A stretch of DNA of 64,000 bases from MH13 sp040219355 (GCA_040219355.1 JAVJSN010000006.1:30929-94928); one strand, 5' to 3'; shown: positions 42,099 to 51,278, counted from the stretch's first letter. Translations and numbers: made by a program. Notes: generated from the sequence alone by a model not told the origin.

Positions 42099-43586
42099 CT
42101 ACGCCGCCAATTTTTGCCGCGCGGTCTCAATTTCAGCCAGCAGCGATTCGGCCTGGTCAAGCAAAGATCCGGCCCCTTGCTCAACTTGCCTCATCTCCTG
42201 CTCAATCGCTTCGACGGCGGAAACAACACCACCGAGCTCGCTGGAAACGCCTTTGGCATTGTCCGAGGCACCGTCCATGCTGGAAGCAATTTCGTTGGTT
42301 GCCGAAGATTGCTGGCTGACGACCGAGGCAAGATCGGCAAGCGTTTCATTGATCTCACCGATCACGCCATGAATGCCACTTAGGCCGTCTGCCGCACCGG
42401 ACGATGCGTCTTGGATGCCGGCTATCTGACCAGAGATTTCTTCGGTCGCCCGGCCTGTCTGCTCGGCGAGCGATTTCACCTCAGATGCCACAACAGCGAA
42501 GCCGCGGCCGGCCTCGCCAGCGCGTGCAGCTTCAATGGTCGCATTGAGCGCCAGCAGGTTGGTCTGCTCAGCAATATCAGAGATCAGTTCGATGACGCGG
42601 TGAATGGCGTCTGCGCGCTCGACGAGTGAGCGCACCGTGACCATTGCTTCTTCTGCACTTTGTGCGCCTGCCTGAGAGTGTTCGCGCGAGGCATTCAGGC
42701 GCGTTGAGATTTCGGCAATCGACTGGTCCAGTTCGACTGTGGTGGCAGCAACGGAGGAAATCCGATCGGCTGCTTGAGCAGCATCAGCGGTGATCTCCAC
42801 TGCCAGAGCTTTGCTTGATTGGGTTTTTCCTGTGACCGATTGCGCGGCGCCACCCAATTGCTGGGCTGTATCGCGCAGCGTTGAGACAACCTGTGAGGCT
42901 CGCTCTTGCAGTTGATCAATCACAGCGGCAGAACGTTCGCGACGATCACGTTCTCCCTGCGCGCTCACGTTCAGATCAGCTGAAAGCGCATCGGCTTTAC
43001 CTTGCGCCTCACGCGCCTCGTCAACAGCCAATTTCGATGCTCGTAGCGCAGCTTCTAGCGCATGGGTCAAGAACACTAAGGCTGCCGTCTGCGCGATCAG
43101 GATGACCGCATGAATCAACACACGCGCAATGCTCATGCCATCAGGAAACACAGCAAACGGTAGCAGAAAGTTGAGCGATACATGGTGCACAGCGGTGATC
43201 GCAGCGCCGATGACAATGGGGCGCCAATCACACCACGCCGCCAAAATGGCAAGGCTGGCAAAAAAGTACATGTGCATGTCGATCTGGTAGGCGTGGCCAG
43301 TAAAGGACATCACCAAGAAAGCGACCTGTGCCATCATTGCCAAAGCAGAAAGATCGCGGGTCAGTTGAATTGAACCGTATTTCCACCAGGAGACCGTGGT
43401 CGCTCCAGCCAGAATGGCCGCCGCCGGTATTAGAAACATGGGTGCTTGCTCGGTGACGAACAGCACAGAGACGGCAATAAAACCGACATTCAGCCACAGA
43501 AGAGGCACAAGCACGCGGGCGAATTGATCTCGCAGTTTGGAAAGTGCGTTGTCGGTGGCCAAAATGGCAGCAGATGTATCGCTCAT
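42099..43586 (-). CDS. Methyl-accepting chemotaxis protein
   Basis: A 495-residue chemoreceptor. About six hydrophobic segments cover residues ~20-190, with no periplasmic sensor domain (YKYGSIQLTRDLSALAMMAQ onward), so the sensor is membrane-embedded. The signalling hairpin tip IAEQTNLLALNATIEAARAG and RGFAVVASEVKSLAEQTG near 345-385 are the family hallmark, flanked by methylation helices. Its ATG overlaps the stop of the upstream small protein (ATGA). The sensed signal may be energy-state or membrane-linked. Confidence 0.92.
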   Translation of the reverse strand: MSDTSAAILATDNALSKLRDQFARVLVPLLWLNVGFIAVSVLFVTEQAPMFLIPAAAILAGATTVSWWKYGSIQLTRDLSALAMMAQVAFLVMSFTGHAYQIDMHMYFFASLAILAAWCDWRPIVIGAAITAVHHVSLNFLLPFAVFPDGMSIARVLIHAVILIAQTAALVFLTHALEAALRASKLAVDEAREAQGKADALSADLNVSAQGERDRRERSAAVIDQLQERASQVVSTLRDTAQQLGGAAQSVTGKTQSSKALAVEITADAAQAADRISSVAATTVELDQSIAEISTRLNASREHSQAGAQSAEEAMVTVRSLVERADAIHRVIELISDIAEQTNLLALNATIEAARAGEAGRGFAVVASEVKSLAEQTGRATEEISGQIAGIQDASSGAADGLSGIHGVIGEINETLADLASVVSQQSSATNEIASSMDGASDNAKGVSSELGGVVSAVEAIEQEMRQVEQGAGSLLDQAESLLAEIETARQKLAA

Positions 43587-43960
43587 GAGTTTTGTCTCGC
43601 ACTAGCAGCGGAAAAGGATTCATTGAAACAACCGGCAAGCAGGGCCGGATGGAGGAGGAGTAGCGCGCCAGCGCCGCGAAGTGCTGCGCGGAAGGTGGAT
43701 GATGTTTGCGCGTTGCGCGGGGCTGCGATTGCCAGCCATGGATATCGACTTTGACGAACCAGAACCCCGTCGGCACCGGCCACAGCACGCATCAGACCGG
43801 CTTGCCCCATGCCCGGCGCAACGATGACTGCGAAGGATCCGCCTTCAGCCGGCCGTGATGCGAAAACAACAAGGCTGGCCATGAACACAGCGAGCATGGC
43901 GCAGATGGCAAGCCGGTAAACCCATCGCGACGGCTCAGATCGTCTGGTTGCAGCGGACAT
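43583..43960 (-). CDS. Hypothetical small membrane protein, coupled to the chemoreceptor
   Basis: A 125-residue protein with one transmembrane segment (YRLAICAMLAVFMASLVVFA) and a periplasmic segment (GGSFAVIVAPGMGQAGLMRA, DGVLVRQSRYPWLAIAAP). It overlaps the chemoreceptor start by 4 nt, which supports translation and a shared function. No family recognised. The frame extends to 44179 but the upstream part spans the palindromes of the promoter region, so the ATG at 43960 is preferred. Confidence 0.55.
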   Translation of the reverse strand: MSAATRRSEPSRWVYRLAICAMLAVFMASLVVFASRPAEGGSFAVIVAPGMGQAGLMRAVAGADGVLVRQSRYPWLAIAAPRNAQTSSTFRAALRGAGALLLLHPALLAGCFNESFSAASARQNS

Positions 43961-44024
43961 CGATCGTGAGGCAAGGACCAAAGAGGCGGCTCCGGGATGG
44001 GGAATGGCAGCAGGAGCTTTGCTA

Positions 44025-44040
44025 TACGTATCGATACGTA
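44025..44040. promoter_or_regulatory. 16-bp perfect palindrome upstream of chemoreceptor operon
   Basis: TACGTATCGATACGTA, a perfect palindrome ~65 nt before the small-protein start. Nearby copies of CGTAAAG occur (44036-44042, 44106-44112). Candidate regulator site shared by the divergent chemoreceptor operon and acetyltransferase gene. Confidence 0.5.
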
Positions 44041-44096
44041 AAGAACATGCTAATGCTTTGACCAAAGTCGATGTAAGCTCCTGAAAAACTTCTATT

Positions 44097-44111
44097 TTTA
44101 CGTTGCGTAAA
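44097..44111. promoter_or_regulatory. TTTACG-TTG-CGTAAA dyad
   Basis: Perfect 6-bp arms with a 3-nt spacer in the same divergent promoter region, sharing the CGTAAA core with the element at 44025-44040. Possibly a second site for the same regulator. Confidence 0.4.
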
Positions 44112-44200
44112 GTTGTGGCGAGTGCTTGTATTGAAGCCTGTATTCTCGCCGGGCCCGACCCCTCTCTTGCGAAGACCATGCACTTGGGCGAAGGGAAACA

Positions 44201-44701
44201 ATGTCTGAAATTACTGTTCGACCGGCCAAAGAAGCTGACTTGCCCGCTATTCTGGCCATCTACAATGATGCCGTTACCAACACGACGGCGATCTGGAACG
44301 AACGTCTAAGCGATCTCCAGGGGCGTCGCGATTGGTGGCAAGACCGGATTGCCCAGGGCTTTCCAGTTTTTGTGGCAGAGCTCGATGGCGTGTGCGTCGG
44401 CTACGCAACCTATGGGCACTTCCGACCCAATGACGGCTACAAGCACAGCCGTGAGCTTTCTGTGTATGTCGCTGCTGAGCAGCGTGGCAAAGGAATTGCA
44501 AGCACACTTATGGACGCGTTGGAAGAGCACGCTCGCGCCCACGAGGTTCATGTCTTGATCGGTGGCCTGGAGGCTGAAAACACCGCCTCACTCGCGCTTC
44601 ACGCAAAGCACGGTTTCACGCGCGCCGGGCACCTGAGGCACGTCGGGCGGAAGTTCGACCGATGGCTTGATTTGGTGCTGATGCAAAAGGTGCTCGATTA
44701 G
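44201..44701 (+). CDS. GNAT acetyltransferase (phosphinothricin acetyltransferase-like)
   Basis: A 166-residue GNAT protein of the Pat/YncA group. TVRPAKEADLPAILAIYNDA is the N-terminal strand-helix, VYVAAEQRGKGIASTLMDAL the acetyl-CoA pyrophosphate loop near residue 95, and LALHAKHGFTRAGHLRHVGR near the C-terminus. This group acetylates phosphinothricin, methionine sulfone or related amino acids. Ends overlap the convergent epimerase gene by 4 nt. Ribosome site GGGAAAC is weak. Confidence 0.88.
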   Translation: MSEITVRPAKEADLPAILAIYNDAVTNTTAIWNERLSDLQGRRDWWQDRIAQGFPVFVAELDGVCVGYATYGHFRPNDGYKHSRELSVYVAAEQRGKGIASTLMDALEEHARAHEVHVLIGGLEAENTASLALHAKHGFTRAGHLRHVGRKFDRWLDLVLMQKVLD

Positions 44702-45540
44702 AGCAACCCGACCAAACCCTCGCGATAGGTTGGATAGAGCATGGGTCCAAACGCCTGTTTAATCTTGGCGTTCGAAACCCGCTTGTTTTCGCCATAGAAC
44801 GAGCGCCCCATGGGCGAGAGGTCAGCATCTTCAAAAGTGACCTCTGGTGGCGCATCGATACCAAGTAAGTCGGCGGCGTGGGCGATCACATCTTGCGGCG
44901 GACCCGGCTCGTCGTCGGTAATGTTGAAAACGCCGCCTTCGCCTTGAGAGGCCGCTGCAGCAACGACGCGACCGATATCGTCGACATGGATACGGTTGAA
45001 CACCTGACCGGGCTTGATGATGCGGCGGGCTTCTCCAGCGCGAACCTTGTCCAGCGCTGACCGGCCAGGACCGTAGATTCCAGCCAACCGAAAGATACCC
45101 AGCTCGAAGCCGATCACAGCTTGGCGATGCAGCCATGCTTTCTCCGCGGCGACGCGCATTTTTGATCGCTTGCTTTGCGGATCAACGGGCGTTTCTTCGT
45201 CCACCCACGCACCGTCATGATTGCCATAAACACCAACGGTGGAGAGATAGCCGACCCACTGGAGCGCCGCAGCAGCAGCTATGTCGTGATGGGTAAGAAG
45301 CGGATCGCCCGCATCGCCGGGCGCGGCAGACATTATGAGGTGCGTGGCGGCCGACAGGGCGTCGTCCAGCGCCGCAGACCGCGTGGTTCCATCGAACACA
45401 ATAGTGTTCAGACCATCGGCCTTCAGGCGCGCTGCTTTGTCTGATGTGCGGCATGTGACCGTAAGGCTTTCAAGCTTGCCCTCCAACGCGGCATGGATTG
45501 CCTTGGAGGAATAGCCATAGCCAACGATCACCAGGTGCAT
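44698..45540 (-). CDS. NAD(P)-binding epimerase-like protein
   Basis: A 280-residue Rossmann-fold protein starting MHLVIVGYGYSSKAIHAALE, with GYLSTVGVYGNHDGAWVDE near 110 and FRLAGIYGPGRSALDKVRAG near 160, as in the SDR-related YeeZ/NAD-dependent epimerase group. Such proteins in bacteria are often linked to nucleotide-sugar metabolism, but substrate is unknown. The frame extends to 45612, but the ATG at 45540 starts the conserved glycine motif. Confidence 0.8.
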   Translation of the reverse strand: MHLVIVGYGYSSKAIHAALEGKLESLTVTCRTSDKAARLKADGLNTIVFDGTTRSAALDDALSAATHLIMSAAPGDAGDPLLTHHDIAAAAALQWVGYLSTVGVYGNHDGAWVDEETPVDPQSKRSKMRVAAEKAWLHRQAVIGFELGIFRLAGIYGPGRSALDKVRAGEARRIIKPGQVFNRIHVDDIGRVVAAAASQGEGGVFNITDDEPGPPQDVIAHAADLLGIDAPPEVTFEDADLSPMGRSFYGENKRVSNAKIKQAFGPMLYPTYREGLVGLL

Positions 45541-45642
45541 TGTCACAGAACGTCTGGCGTTTGACTTGAGTTGCAATTCGCTGCCCCTCTCTTCGGCCAA
45601 CGCGATTTGCAAAAGACTGCCTCAGATAAAACGTGAAACGCT

Positions 45643-46452
45643 TTACTCTGCCGTTGGCAAGCTCTTCAGCGCATCCAGCCGCGGCATCGAAATGGTGTTG
45701 TAACCAGAATCCACATAGTGGATTTCACCCGTCACGCCACTGCCAAGATCCGACAGCAAGTAAAGCCCAGCGCCGCCAACTTCATCCAGCGTTACCGTGC
45801 GACCCAGCGGTGCGTGCTGTTTCTGGAAGTTGAACATCAACCGGGCATCAGCGACACCAGCGCCTGCCAGCGTGCGCATTGGTCCTGCAGAGATCGCGTT
45901 GACGCGGATGGCGTCGCGGCCGAAATCGGTCGCAAGATAGCGCACCGACGCTTCCAAGGCCGCCTTGGCAACACCCATCACATTGTAATTGGGCATCACA
46001 CGCTGCGAGCCATCATAGGTGAGCGTGACCATCGACCCGCCATTTTTCATCAGAGCGGCAGCGCGTTTGGCCGTTTCGACGAAGGAAAAGCAGGAAATCG
46101 TCATCGTCCGCGTGAAGTTTTCGCGACTTGTATCTGCGAAGCGTCCAGCCAGCTCATTCTTGTCGGAAAAGGCGACGGCATGAACGAAGAAATCGATGCT
46201 GCCCCACTCGGTCTTCAATCGATCAAAGACAGCATCCACCGATGCGATGTCTTCCACATCGCAGTCCATAATGATGGACGACCCAACGCTTTCAGCCAGC
46301 GGGCGAACGCGGCGCTCCATCGATGGCCCTTGGTGTGTGAAGGCCAGCTCAGCCCCATGGTCGGCCAGCATTTTTGCAATGCCCCAGGCAATCGAATGGT
46401 TGTTAGCGACGCCCATAACGAGCCCGCGCTTGCCCTGCATAAGATCACTCAT
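45643..46452 (-). CDS. fabI: Enoyl-[acyl-carrier-protein] reductase (NADH)
   Basis: A 269-residue FabI. GKRGLVMGVANNHSIAWGIA opens the protein; the active-site Tyr/Lys pair is in YNVMGVAKAALEASVRYLA, and GPMRTLAGAGVADARLMFN follows. It reduces enoyl-ACP in fatty-acid elongation. It is third in fabA-fabB-fabI. A TTG at 46458 is in frame; the ATG at 46452 is preferred, 15 nt after fabB. Confidence 0.95.
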   Translation of the reverse strand: MSDLMQGKRGLVMGVANNHSIAWGIAKMLADHGAELAFTHQGPSMERRVRPLAESVGSSIIMDCDVEDIASVDAVFDRLKTEWGSIDFFVHAVAFSDKNELAGRFADTSRENFTRTMTISCFSFVETAKRAAALMKNGGSMVTLTYDGSQRVMPNYNVMGVAKAALEASVRYLATDFGRDAIRVNAISAGPMRTLAGAGVADARLMFNFQKQHAPLGRTVTLDEVGGAGLYLLSDLGSGVTGEIHYVDSGYNTISMPRLDALKSLPTAE

Positions 46453-46467
46453 ACTCAATCGTCTCTC

Positions 46468-47685
46468 TTATGCGTCAGGGTGTTTGAAAACGAGTGTGCA
46501 ATTGGTACCGCCGAATCCGAAGGAGTTGGATAGCGCCACAGCCACCTTTTTGTTGTCCTGGCGCTCCAGTGCAATCGGCAGGTCGGCAACGTCGGGATCG
46601 AGTTCGTCGATGTGGGCGCTTTCGCAGATGAAGTCATTGTTCATCATCAGCAAAGAGTAAATCGCTTCCTGCACACCCGTTGCGCCCAAGGAATGACCGG
46701 TCAGTGATTTGGTGGCGGAGATGGTCGGCACGTTCGAGCCAAAAACTTCACGGATGGCTTTGGCTTCGGTCACATCGCCAACCGGCGTGGAGGTGCCATG
46801 CGGGTTGATATAATCAATCGGCATATCAACCGTTGCGAGCGCCTGCTGCATGCAGCGCACAGCGCCCTCGCCCGACGGCGCCACCATGTCGTGGCCGTCA
46901 GATGTCGCGCCGTAGCCGATCAGTTCAGCATAGATTTTCGCGCCGCGCGCCTTGGCGGTTTCATAATCTTCAAGCACCAAAACGCCCGCGCCACCGGCAA
47001 TCACGAAGCCGTCGCGGTTTTTATCATAGGCACGCGAGGCGCGTGAGGGCGTGTCATTAAATTTGGAGGACATCGCGCCCATCGCATCGAAGAGAACGGA
47101 CAAGGTCCAGTCCAGATCTTCACAGCCGCCAGCAAACACACGGTCCTGTTTACCCCATTGGATCTGCTCCATGGCATTGCCAATGCAGTGCGCCGAGGTC
47201 GAGCAGGCTGAGGAAATGGAGTAGTTTATGCCCTTGATTTTGAAGAACGTGGCAAGCGTTGCCGACGCCGTGGACGACATCGCTTTGGGAACCGCGAACG
47301 GTCCAACGCGCTTGGGGCCTTTTTCTCGGGTGATAGCAGCGGATTCCACGATGACCTTGGTCGATGGCCCACCGGAACCCATGATGATGCCAGTGCGTGG
47401 GTTCGAAACCTCTTCCGGGGCAAGACCAGCGTCAGCAATCGCTTGATCCATCGCGATATGGTTCCAAGCCGTCCCGCCGCCGTGGAAGCGCATATTGCGG
47501 CGATCCACCAGGCTTTCGACATCGACCGTCGGCATGCCGTGCACTTGGCAGCGAAAGCCTAGATCAACGTAATCCTGAGCCGTATCGATGCCCGACTTTG
47601 CAGTGCGCAAGCTTTCGAGCACCTCATCGGTGGTGTTGCCAATGGAGGACACGATGCCCATTCCGGTGACGACGACGCGCCGCAT
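46468..47685 (-). CDS. fabB: 3-Oxoacyl-ACP synthase I
   Basis: A 405-residue beta-ketoacyl-ACP synthase. The catalytic Cys is in ISSACSTSAHCIGNAMEQI near 163, and the two histidines are in NPHGTSTPVGDVTEAKAI and SLTGHSLGATGVQEAIYSL. It elongates unsaturated acyl-ACP after FabA. Coordinates and the fabA neighbour set it apart from FabF. Confidence 0.95.
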   Translation of the reverse strand: MRRVVVTGMGIVSSIGNTTDEVLESLRTAKSGIDTAQDYVDLGFRCQVHGMPTVDVESLVDRRNMRFHGGGTAWNHIAMDQAIADAGLAPEEVSNPRTGIIMGSGGPSTKVIVESAAITREKGPKRVGPFAVPKAMSSTASATLATFFKIKGINYSISSACSTSAHCIGNAMEQIQWGKQDRVFAGGCEDLDWTLSVLFDAMGAMSSKFNDTPSRASRAYDKNRDGFVIAGGAGVLVLEDYETAKARGAKIYAELIGYGATSDGHDMVAPSGEGAVRCMQQALATVDMPIDYINPHGTSTPVGDVTEAKAIREVFGSNVPTISATKSLTGHSLGATGVQEAIYSLLMMNNDFICESAHIDELDPDVADLPIALERQDNKKVAVALSNSFGFGGTNCTLVFKHPDA

Positions 47686-47751
47686 GGCGATCTCCTCAAA
47701 TGTTAAGCGCGGAAATCCGCTTCTTCTGCCAGATAGTGTCGGCAGGTGGGA

Positions 47752-48267
47752 TTAGGAAGCCTCATCTTCAAAGAGACCGACACGCATGCCCTGCACGGTG
47801 AATATGGTCTCTCCATCAGCTTTGACCCAACCATCAGCAATGGCAAGCTTCAGCCGCGAACGCATGACCCGTTTCATGTCCACACCGTATTCAACCGTTT
47901 TAATATTGGGCTGAACCTGGCCAGTGAACTTCACCTCGCCAACGCCTAGCGCGCGGCCACGACCCTTTTCGCCCAGCCAGCCAAGGTAAAACCCGGTGAG
48001 CTGCCACAATGCGTCCAGACCCAAGCAGCCTGGCATCACAGGGTCACCAATGAAATGACATTTGAAGAACCAGAGATCAGGGTTGACATCTAACTCAGCG
48101 AGCACATGGCCCTTGTTGTTGGCTCCGCCTTCTTCGCTGATCGAGGTGATGCGATCAAACATCAACATCGGTGGCGCTGGCAATTGAGCATTGCCGGGGC
48201 CAAACATTTTGCCTTCGGCGCATTCAATCAATTGATCGTAGGTCAGTGAAGATGGGCGGTCGGACAT
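47752..48267 (-). CDS. fabA: 3-Hydroxydecanoyl-ACP dehydratase/isomerase
   Basis: A 171-residue FabA, the family's standard length. MLMFDRITSISEEGGANNKG, then KCHFIGDPVMPGCLGLDALW with the active-site His, are clear marks. It makes the trans-2 to cis-3 switch that starts unsaturated fatty acids. Start MSDRPSSLTYDQLIECAEGK; longer frames to 48300 are not FabA-like. It is first in the operon and divergent from irr. Confidence 0.95.
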   Translation of the reverse strand: MSDRPSSLTYDQLIECAEGKMFGPGNAQLPAPPMLMFDRITSISEEGGANNKGHVLAELDVNPDLWFFKCHFIGDPVMPGCLGLDALWQLTGFYLGWLGEKGRGRALGVGEVKFTGQVQPNIKTVEYGVDMKRVMRSRLKLAIADGWVKADGETIFTVQGMRVGLFEDEAS

Positions 48268-48610
48268 GCAGTGCTCCCAAAAGGATTCAGTCGAAGACAA
48301 TGGTGAATGTACCGACTGCGTGACGTTTTTGCAGCGGGTGGTAGCAGTTTAGAGCGGCAAAACAAGCCCCAGTCGTGTTTGGGAACGTTCCATGTTTTGT
48401 TGGAAACAACACCTGGTGAAATGCGAATGACTTGCAAAAGGCGCGGCGCAACACCCCAGATCGACGCTGCCAACCTTGACCTTTTGCCCAGAAACCGGCA
48501 CATACGATGGGTGAGAAAGCGCGGTAACGCGGGCTTTGTGGTGCACCGCACACGCGGATGACGGCAAACCCACCGGTCAATTCACCGCTTCAAAGGTTTT
48601 AGAGATCAGT
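48268..48610. promoter_or_regulatory. fabA-irr divergent promoter region with two palindromes
   Basis: A 343-nt spacer between divergent fabA and irr. GGAACGTTCC (48382-48391, perfect) sits 1 nt from a GTTT-N6-AAAC dyad (48394-48407) in the middle of the spacer. No good Irr box is seen by eye. Either could bind a fatty-acid or iron regulator. Confidence 0.4.
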
Positions 48611-49063
48611 ATGACCGCCCCGATGGACAGCACCCTTTCTGTAGTGCCGAACGCCGCTTCTACCGCGACCACGGCTCAGCTTCGCGCTGCTGGTCTACGC
48701 CCGACGCGCCAGCGTGTGGCGCTCGCCGCAATTTTGTTTGATGGCCAAGACCGGCACGTTTCGGCCGAGTGGTTGTACGACGTGGCCAAGCAGTCAGGTG
48801 CTGATGTCTCGCTTGCCACCGTTTACAACACGCTCCACCAATTTACCGCTGCCGGGCTATTGCGCGAGATTACTGTTGATTCAACGCGCACCTATTTTGA
48901 TACCAATATTGGCGACCATCACCACATGTTCCTAGAGCATGAAGACAAGGTGATTGATGTGCCCTCGAATGCTGTGTCGGTTAACCGGCTGCCGGACATT
49001 CCAGAAGGCATGGAATTGGTTAGTGTGGACGTTCTGGTCCGTGTACGCTTGAAAGCCGACTAA
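48611..49063 (+). CDS. irr: Iron response regulator Irr (Fur family)
   Basis: A 150-residue Fur-type protein. Winged helix: LRAAGLRPTRQRVALAAILF, VSLATVYNTLHQFTAAGLLR. The metal/heme site is the histidine cluster GDHHHMFLEHEDKVIDV near 105, typical of Irr, while the Cys pairs of Fur are absent. In alphaproteobacteria Irr controls iron and heme genes and is degraded when heme is available. fabA-fabB-fabI divergent from irr is the usual order in Rhizobiales. Confidence 0.92.
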   Translation: MTAPMDSTLSVVPNAASTATTAQLRAAGLRPTRQRVALAAILFDGQDRHVSAEWLYDVAKQSGADVSLATVYNTLHQFTAAGLLREITVDSTRTYFDTNIGDHHHMFLEHEDKVIDVPSNAVSVNRLPDIPEGMELVSVDVLVRVRLKAD

Positions 49064-49196
49064 CCATCACGGTCGGTTGGCGCTCCGCCGCTTCTTCTCA
49101 ATGTTATCGTTGGTTGCGCGAGCCAAAAATAACGGCGCCAGGACTTTTCGTCTCGACGCCGTGTTGAATGAGTATGTAAGCGGGGGCCGGCTTGCT

Positions 49197-49373
49197 TTAG
49201 CCTGAGCCCGGCAGATCGATTTCGATCTGAACCTCGGGTTCAGAACCTGGCAGCCAACCATTGGTGTACGCCAACGCTGCACCTGCCAAAACGATCACAA
49301 GCAAGATGGCGACGAACCACCCGGCACCGCCGCCGGTCTTGACGACCGTTGTCTTTGAATCGCGCGTTGCCAT
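49197..49373 (-). CDS. Small membrane protein
   Basis: A 58-residue protein with a cytoplasmic N-terminus (MATRDSKTTVVKTGGGAG), one TM segment (WFVAILLVIVLAGAALAYTN) and a short acidic periplasmic tail. GGGAGGTGATC gives a strong ribosome site directly before the ATG at 49373. Function unknown; it follows the SH3 protein on the same strand. Confidence 0.65.
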   Translation of the reverse strand: MATRDSKTTVVKTGGGAGWFVAILLVIVLAGAALAYTNGWLPGSEPEVQIEIDLPGSG

Positions 49374-49440
49374 GATCACCTCCCAATAATGGTTATGCCT
49401 TCCAACGCGTAATCCATCGGATGGTTCCATCACGGAGCCA

Positions 49441-50028
49441 TCAGTTCGCTTCAAACCTTTCTTCGGGATAAGCGCCCCAGAGCGAAGTTTGGCGCACAAA
49501 ACCACGCCATTCGACTTGCGGATCGACGGACATCACGTCGCACCACGTCCCGTCACACTCCAAGATCTCGGCCAAAACACCGGGCTGCAGCAAAAAGCGC
49601 GTGCTGGCATCCAGCGATGGCGCACGGCGCGCAGGGACTGGATCGCCATCACTCCATGGGGCGATAACAGCGGTGCGTCGTCCGGTGAGCAGATCATGGC
49701 GAATCCAACCCTCATCGCCTTCCATGTCGCGAATTTTTCGCCAATTGCCAAACTCAGCGGTTATTTCTACTGGCAATCCAGAGCGCATAAATGTCCATCG
49801 AATGTCATAGGCACTGCCTGGACCGACGCGCACATTGGCCTCGTTGGGACGGATGGAAACAAAGCGTGGCAGAGGAAACCCAGTGACGGGGCCGACGGTC
49901 ACGCCATTCTGGATGGCGGGTGCCTGCGCGTAAGCCTGCACGGGTGCCATGGTCACCGTTACCAGCAGGATGGCCAGAATGATCAAAAGCGGTTGTGCGA
50001 AACTTGCGATGCGGATTGGACAGGACAT
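49441..50028 (-). CDS. SH3-domain secreted protein
   Basis: About 195 residues. An N-terminal signal or anchor (PLLIILAILLVTVTMAPVQA), then a bacterial SH3 domain: FVSIRPNEANVRVGPGSAYD, RSGLPVEITAEFGNWRKIRD, GDEGWIRHDLLTG and a second half (GVLAEILECDGTWCDVMSVD). Such proteins bind peptidoglycan or partners in the periplasm. Divergent from the 2-hydroxyacid dehydrogenase, an order conserved in Rhizobiales. ATG at 50028; an upstream ATG at 50067 is less likely. Confidence 0.85.
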   Translation of the reverse strand: MSCPIRIASFAQPLLIILAILLVTVTMAPVQAYAQAPAIQNGVTVGPVTGFPLPRFVSIRPNEANVRVGPGSAYDIRWTFMRSGLPVEITAEFGNWRKIRDMEGDEGWIRHDLLTGRRTAVIAPWSDGDPVPARRAPSLDASTRFLLQPGVLAEILECDGTWCDVMSVDPQVEWRGFVRQTSLWGAYPEERFEAN

Positions 50029-50200
50029 TGTGCGCTGCGATAAGCCTTCAGAAGCACACACCTCCATGGCTCGCCATTGGTTTGGCTAGACAATGTGGAT
50101 TGCGTGCGGTTGTTAGACCGATAGTGGGCGCGGCAGCGTTAATATTGGGTCAAAAATGCCGACGGACATGTGAGCGGCCCGAATAAAAAGGTGAGTGCAG

Positions 50201-51202
50201 ATGGCGAAGACAAAACCTCATATCGTGGTCACGCGGAAGCTGCCCGATGTGGTTGAGACCCGGATGCGCGAGCTGTTTGATGCTCGATTGAACACTGACG
50301 ACCGCCCGATGACGCAGGCCGAGCTTGTCGAAGCTGCCCGTACTGCCGATGTTTTGGTGCCAACCGTTACCGACAAAATTGACGCAGGTGTGCTCGCCCA
50401 AGCTGGCCCGAAGCTTAAAATGATCGCCCAGTTTGGCGCTGGCGTGGACAACATTGACGTCGATGCCGCCAACAATCGCTCGATCATCGTCACCAACACG
50501 CCGGGCGTTTTGACCGAAGACACCGCCGATATGACATTAGCGCTTATGCTCGCCGTACCGCGCCGCCTGAAAGAAGGCGCTCGCTTTTTGGTTGATCATG
50601 CCGAGGATTGGGAAGGCTGGTCGCCGACCTGGATGCTCGGCCATCGCATTTGGGGCAAGCGCCTTGGCATCGTCGGGATGGGCCGCATCGGCCAAGCCGT
50701 CGCGCGCCGCGCAAAAGCATTTGGTTTGGCCATCCACTATCACAACCGCCGCCGCGTGGCTGCGAACATAGAGGAAGAGCTTGAGGCGACCTATTGGGAT
50801 TCGCTTGACCAGATGCTCGCCCGTATGGATGTGGTGTCGGTGCATTGCCCGCACACACCGGCGACCTTTCACCTCCTCTCAGCGCGCCGTTTGAAGCTGA
50901 TGAAGCCATCGGCGTTCATCGTGAACACCGCGCGTGGCGAGATTATCGATGAAGCAGCGCTGATCCGGATGCTTGAAAACAATCAGTTGGCTGGCGCCGG
51001 GCTGGATGTTTTCGAGCACGAGCCGTCTGCCGATCCCAAGCTGATCAAACTCGCTCGGGAAAACAAAGTCGTGTTGCTGCCGCATATGGGCTCAGCGACC
51101 ATCGAGAGCCGCATCGATATGGGCGAGAAGGTGATCATCAACATCCGCACCTTCGCCGACGGGCACCGACCGCCGGATCGCGTGTTGCCGAGTATGCTTT
51201 AG
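50201..51202 (+). CDS. D-2-hydroxyacid dehydrogenase (glyoxylate/hydroxypyruvate reductase-like)
   Basis: A 333-residue NAD(P)-dependent D-2-hydroxyacid dehydrogenase. GKRLGIVGMGRIGQAVARRA binds the cofactor (~150-170), the substrate loop QFGAGVDNIDVDAANNRSI is near 85, and HCPHTPATFHLLSARRLKL, LDVFEHEPSADP and LLPHMGSATIESRIDMGE carry the active-site residues. It may reduce glyoxylate to glycolate or hydroxypyruvate to glycerate, which would link it to the C2 metabolism encoded elsewhere in the window. Substrate is not proven. Confidence 0.9.
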   Translation: MAKTKPHIVVTRKLPDVVETRMRELFDARLNTDDRPMTQAELVEAARTADVLVPTVTDKIDAGVLAQAGPKLKMIAQFGAGVDNIDVDAANNRSIIVTNTPGVLTEDTADMTLALMLAVPRRLKEGARFLVDHAEDWEGWSPTWMLGHRIWGKRLGIVGMGRIGQAVARRAKAFGLAIHYHNRRRVAANIEEELEATYWDSLDQMLARMDVVSVHCPHTPATFHLLSARRLKLMKPSAFIVNTARGEIIDEAALIRMLENNQLAGAGLDVFEHEPSADPKLIKLARENKVVLLPHMGSATIESRIDMGEKVIINIRTFADGHRPPDRVLPSML

Positions 51203-51278
51203 AACTCCCAACGGCAAACGACGTCCAAGGCATCAGGCTGATCCATTGGTAGCGGACCGTTTTGGTCAGACCTTCAGA

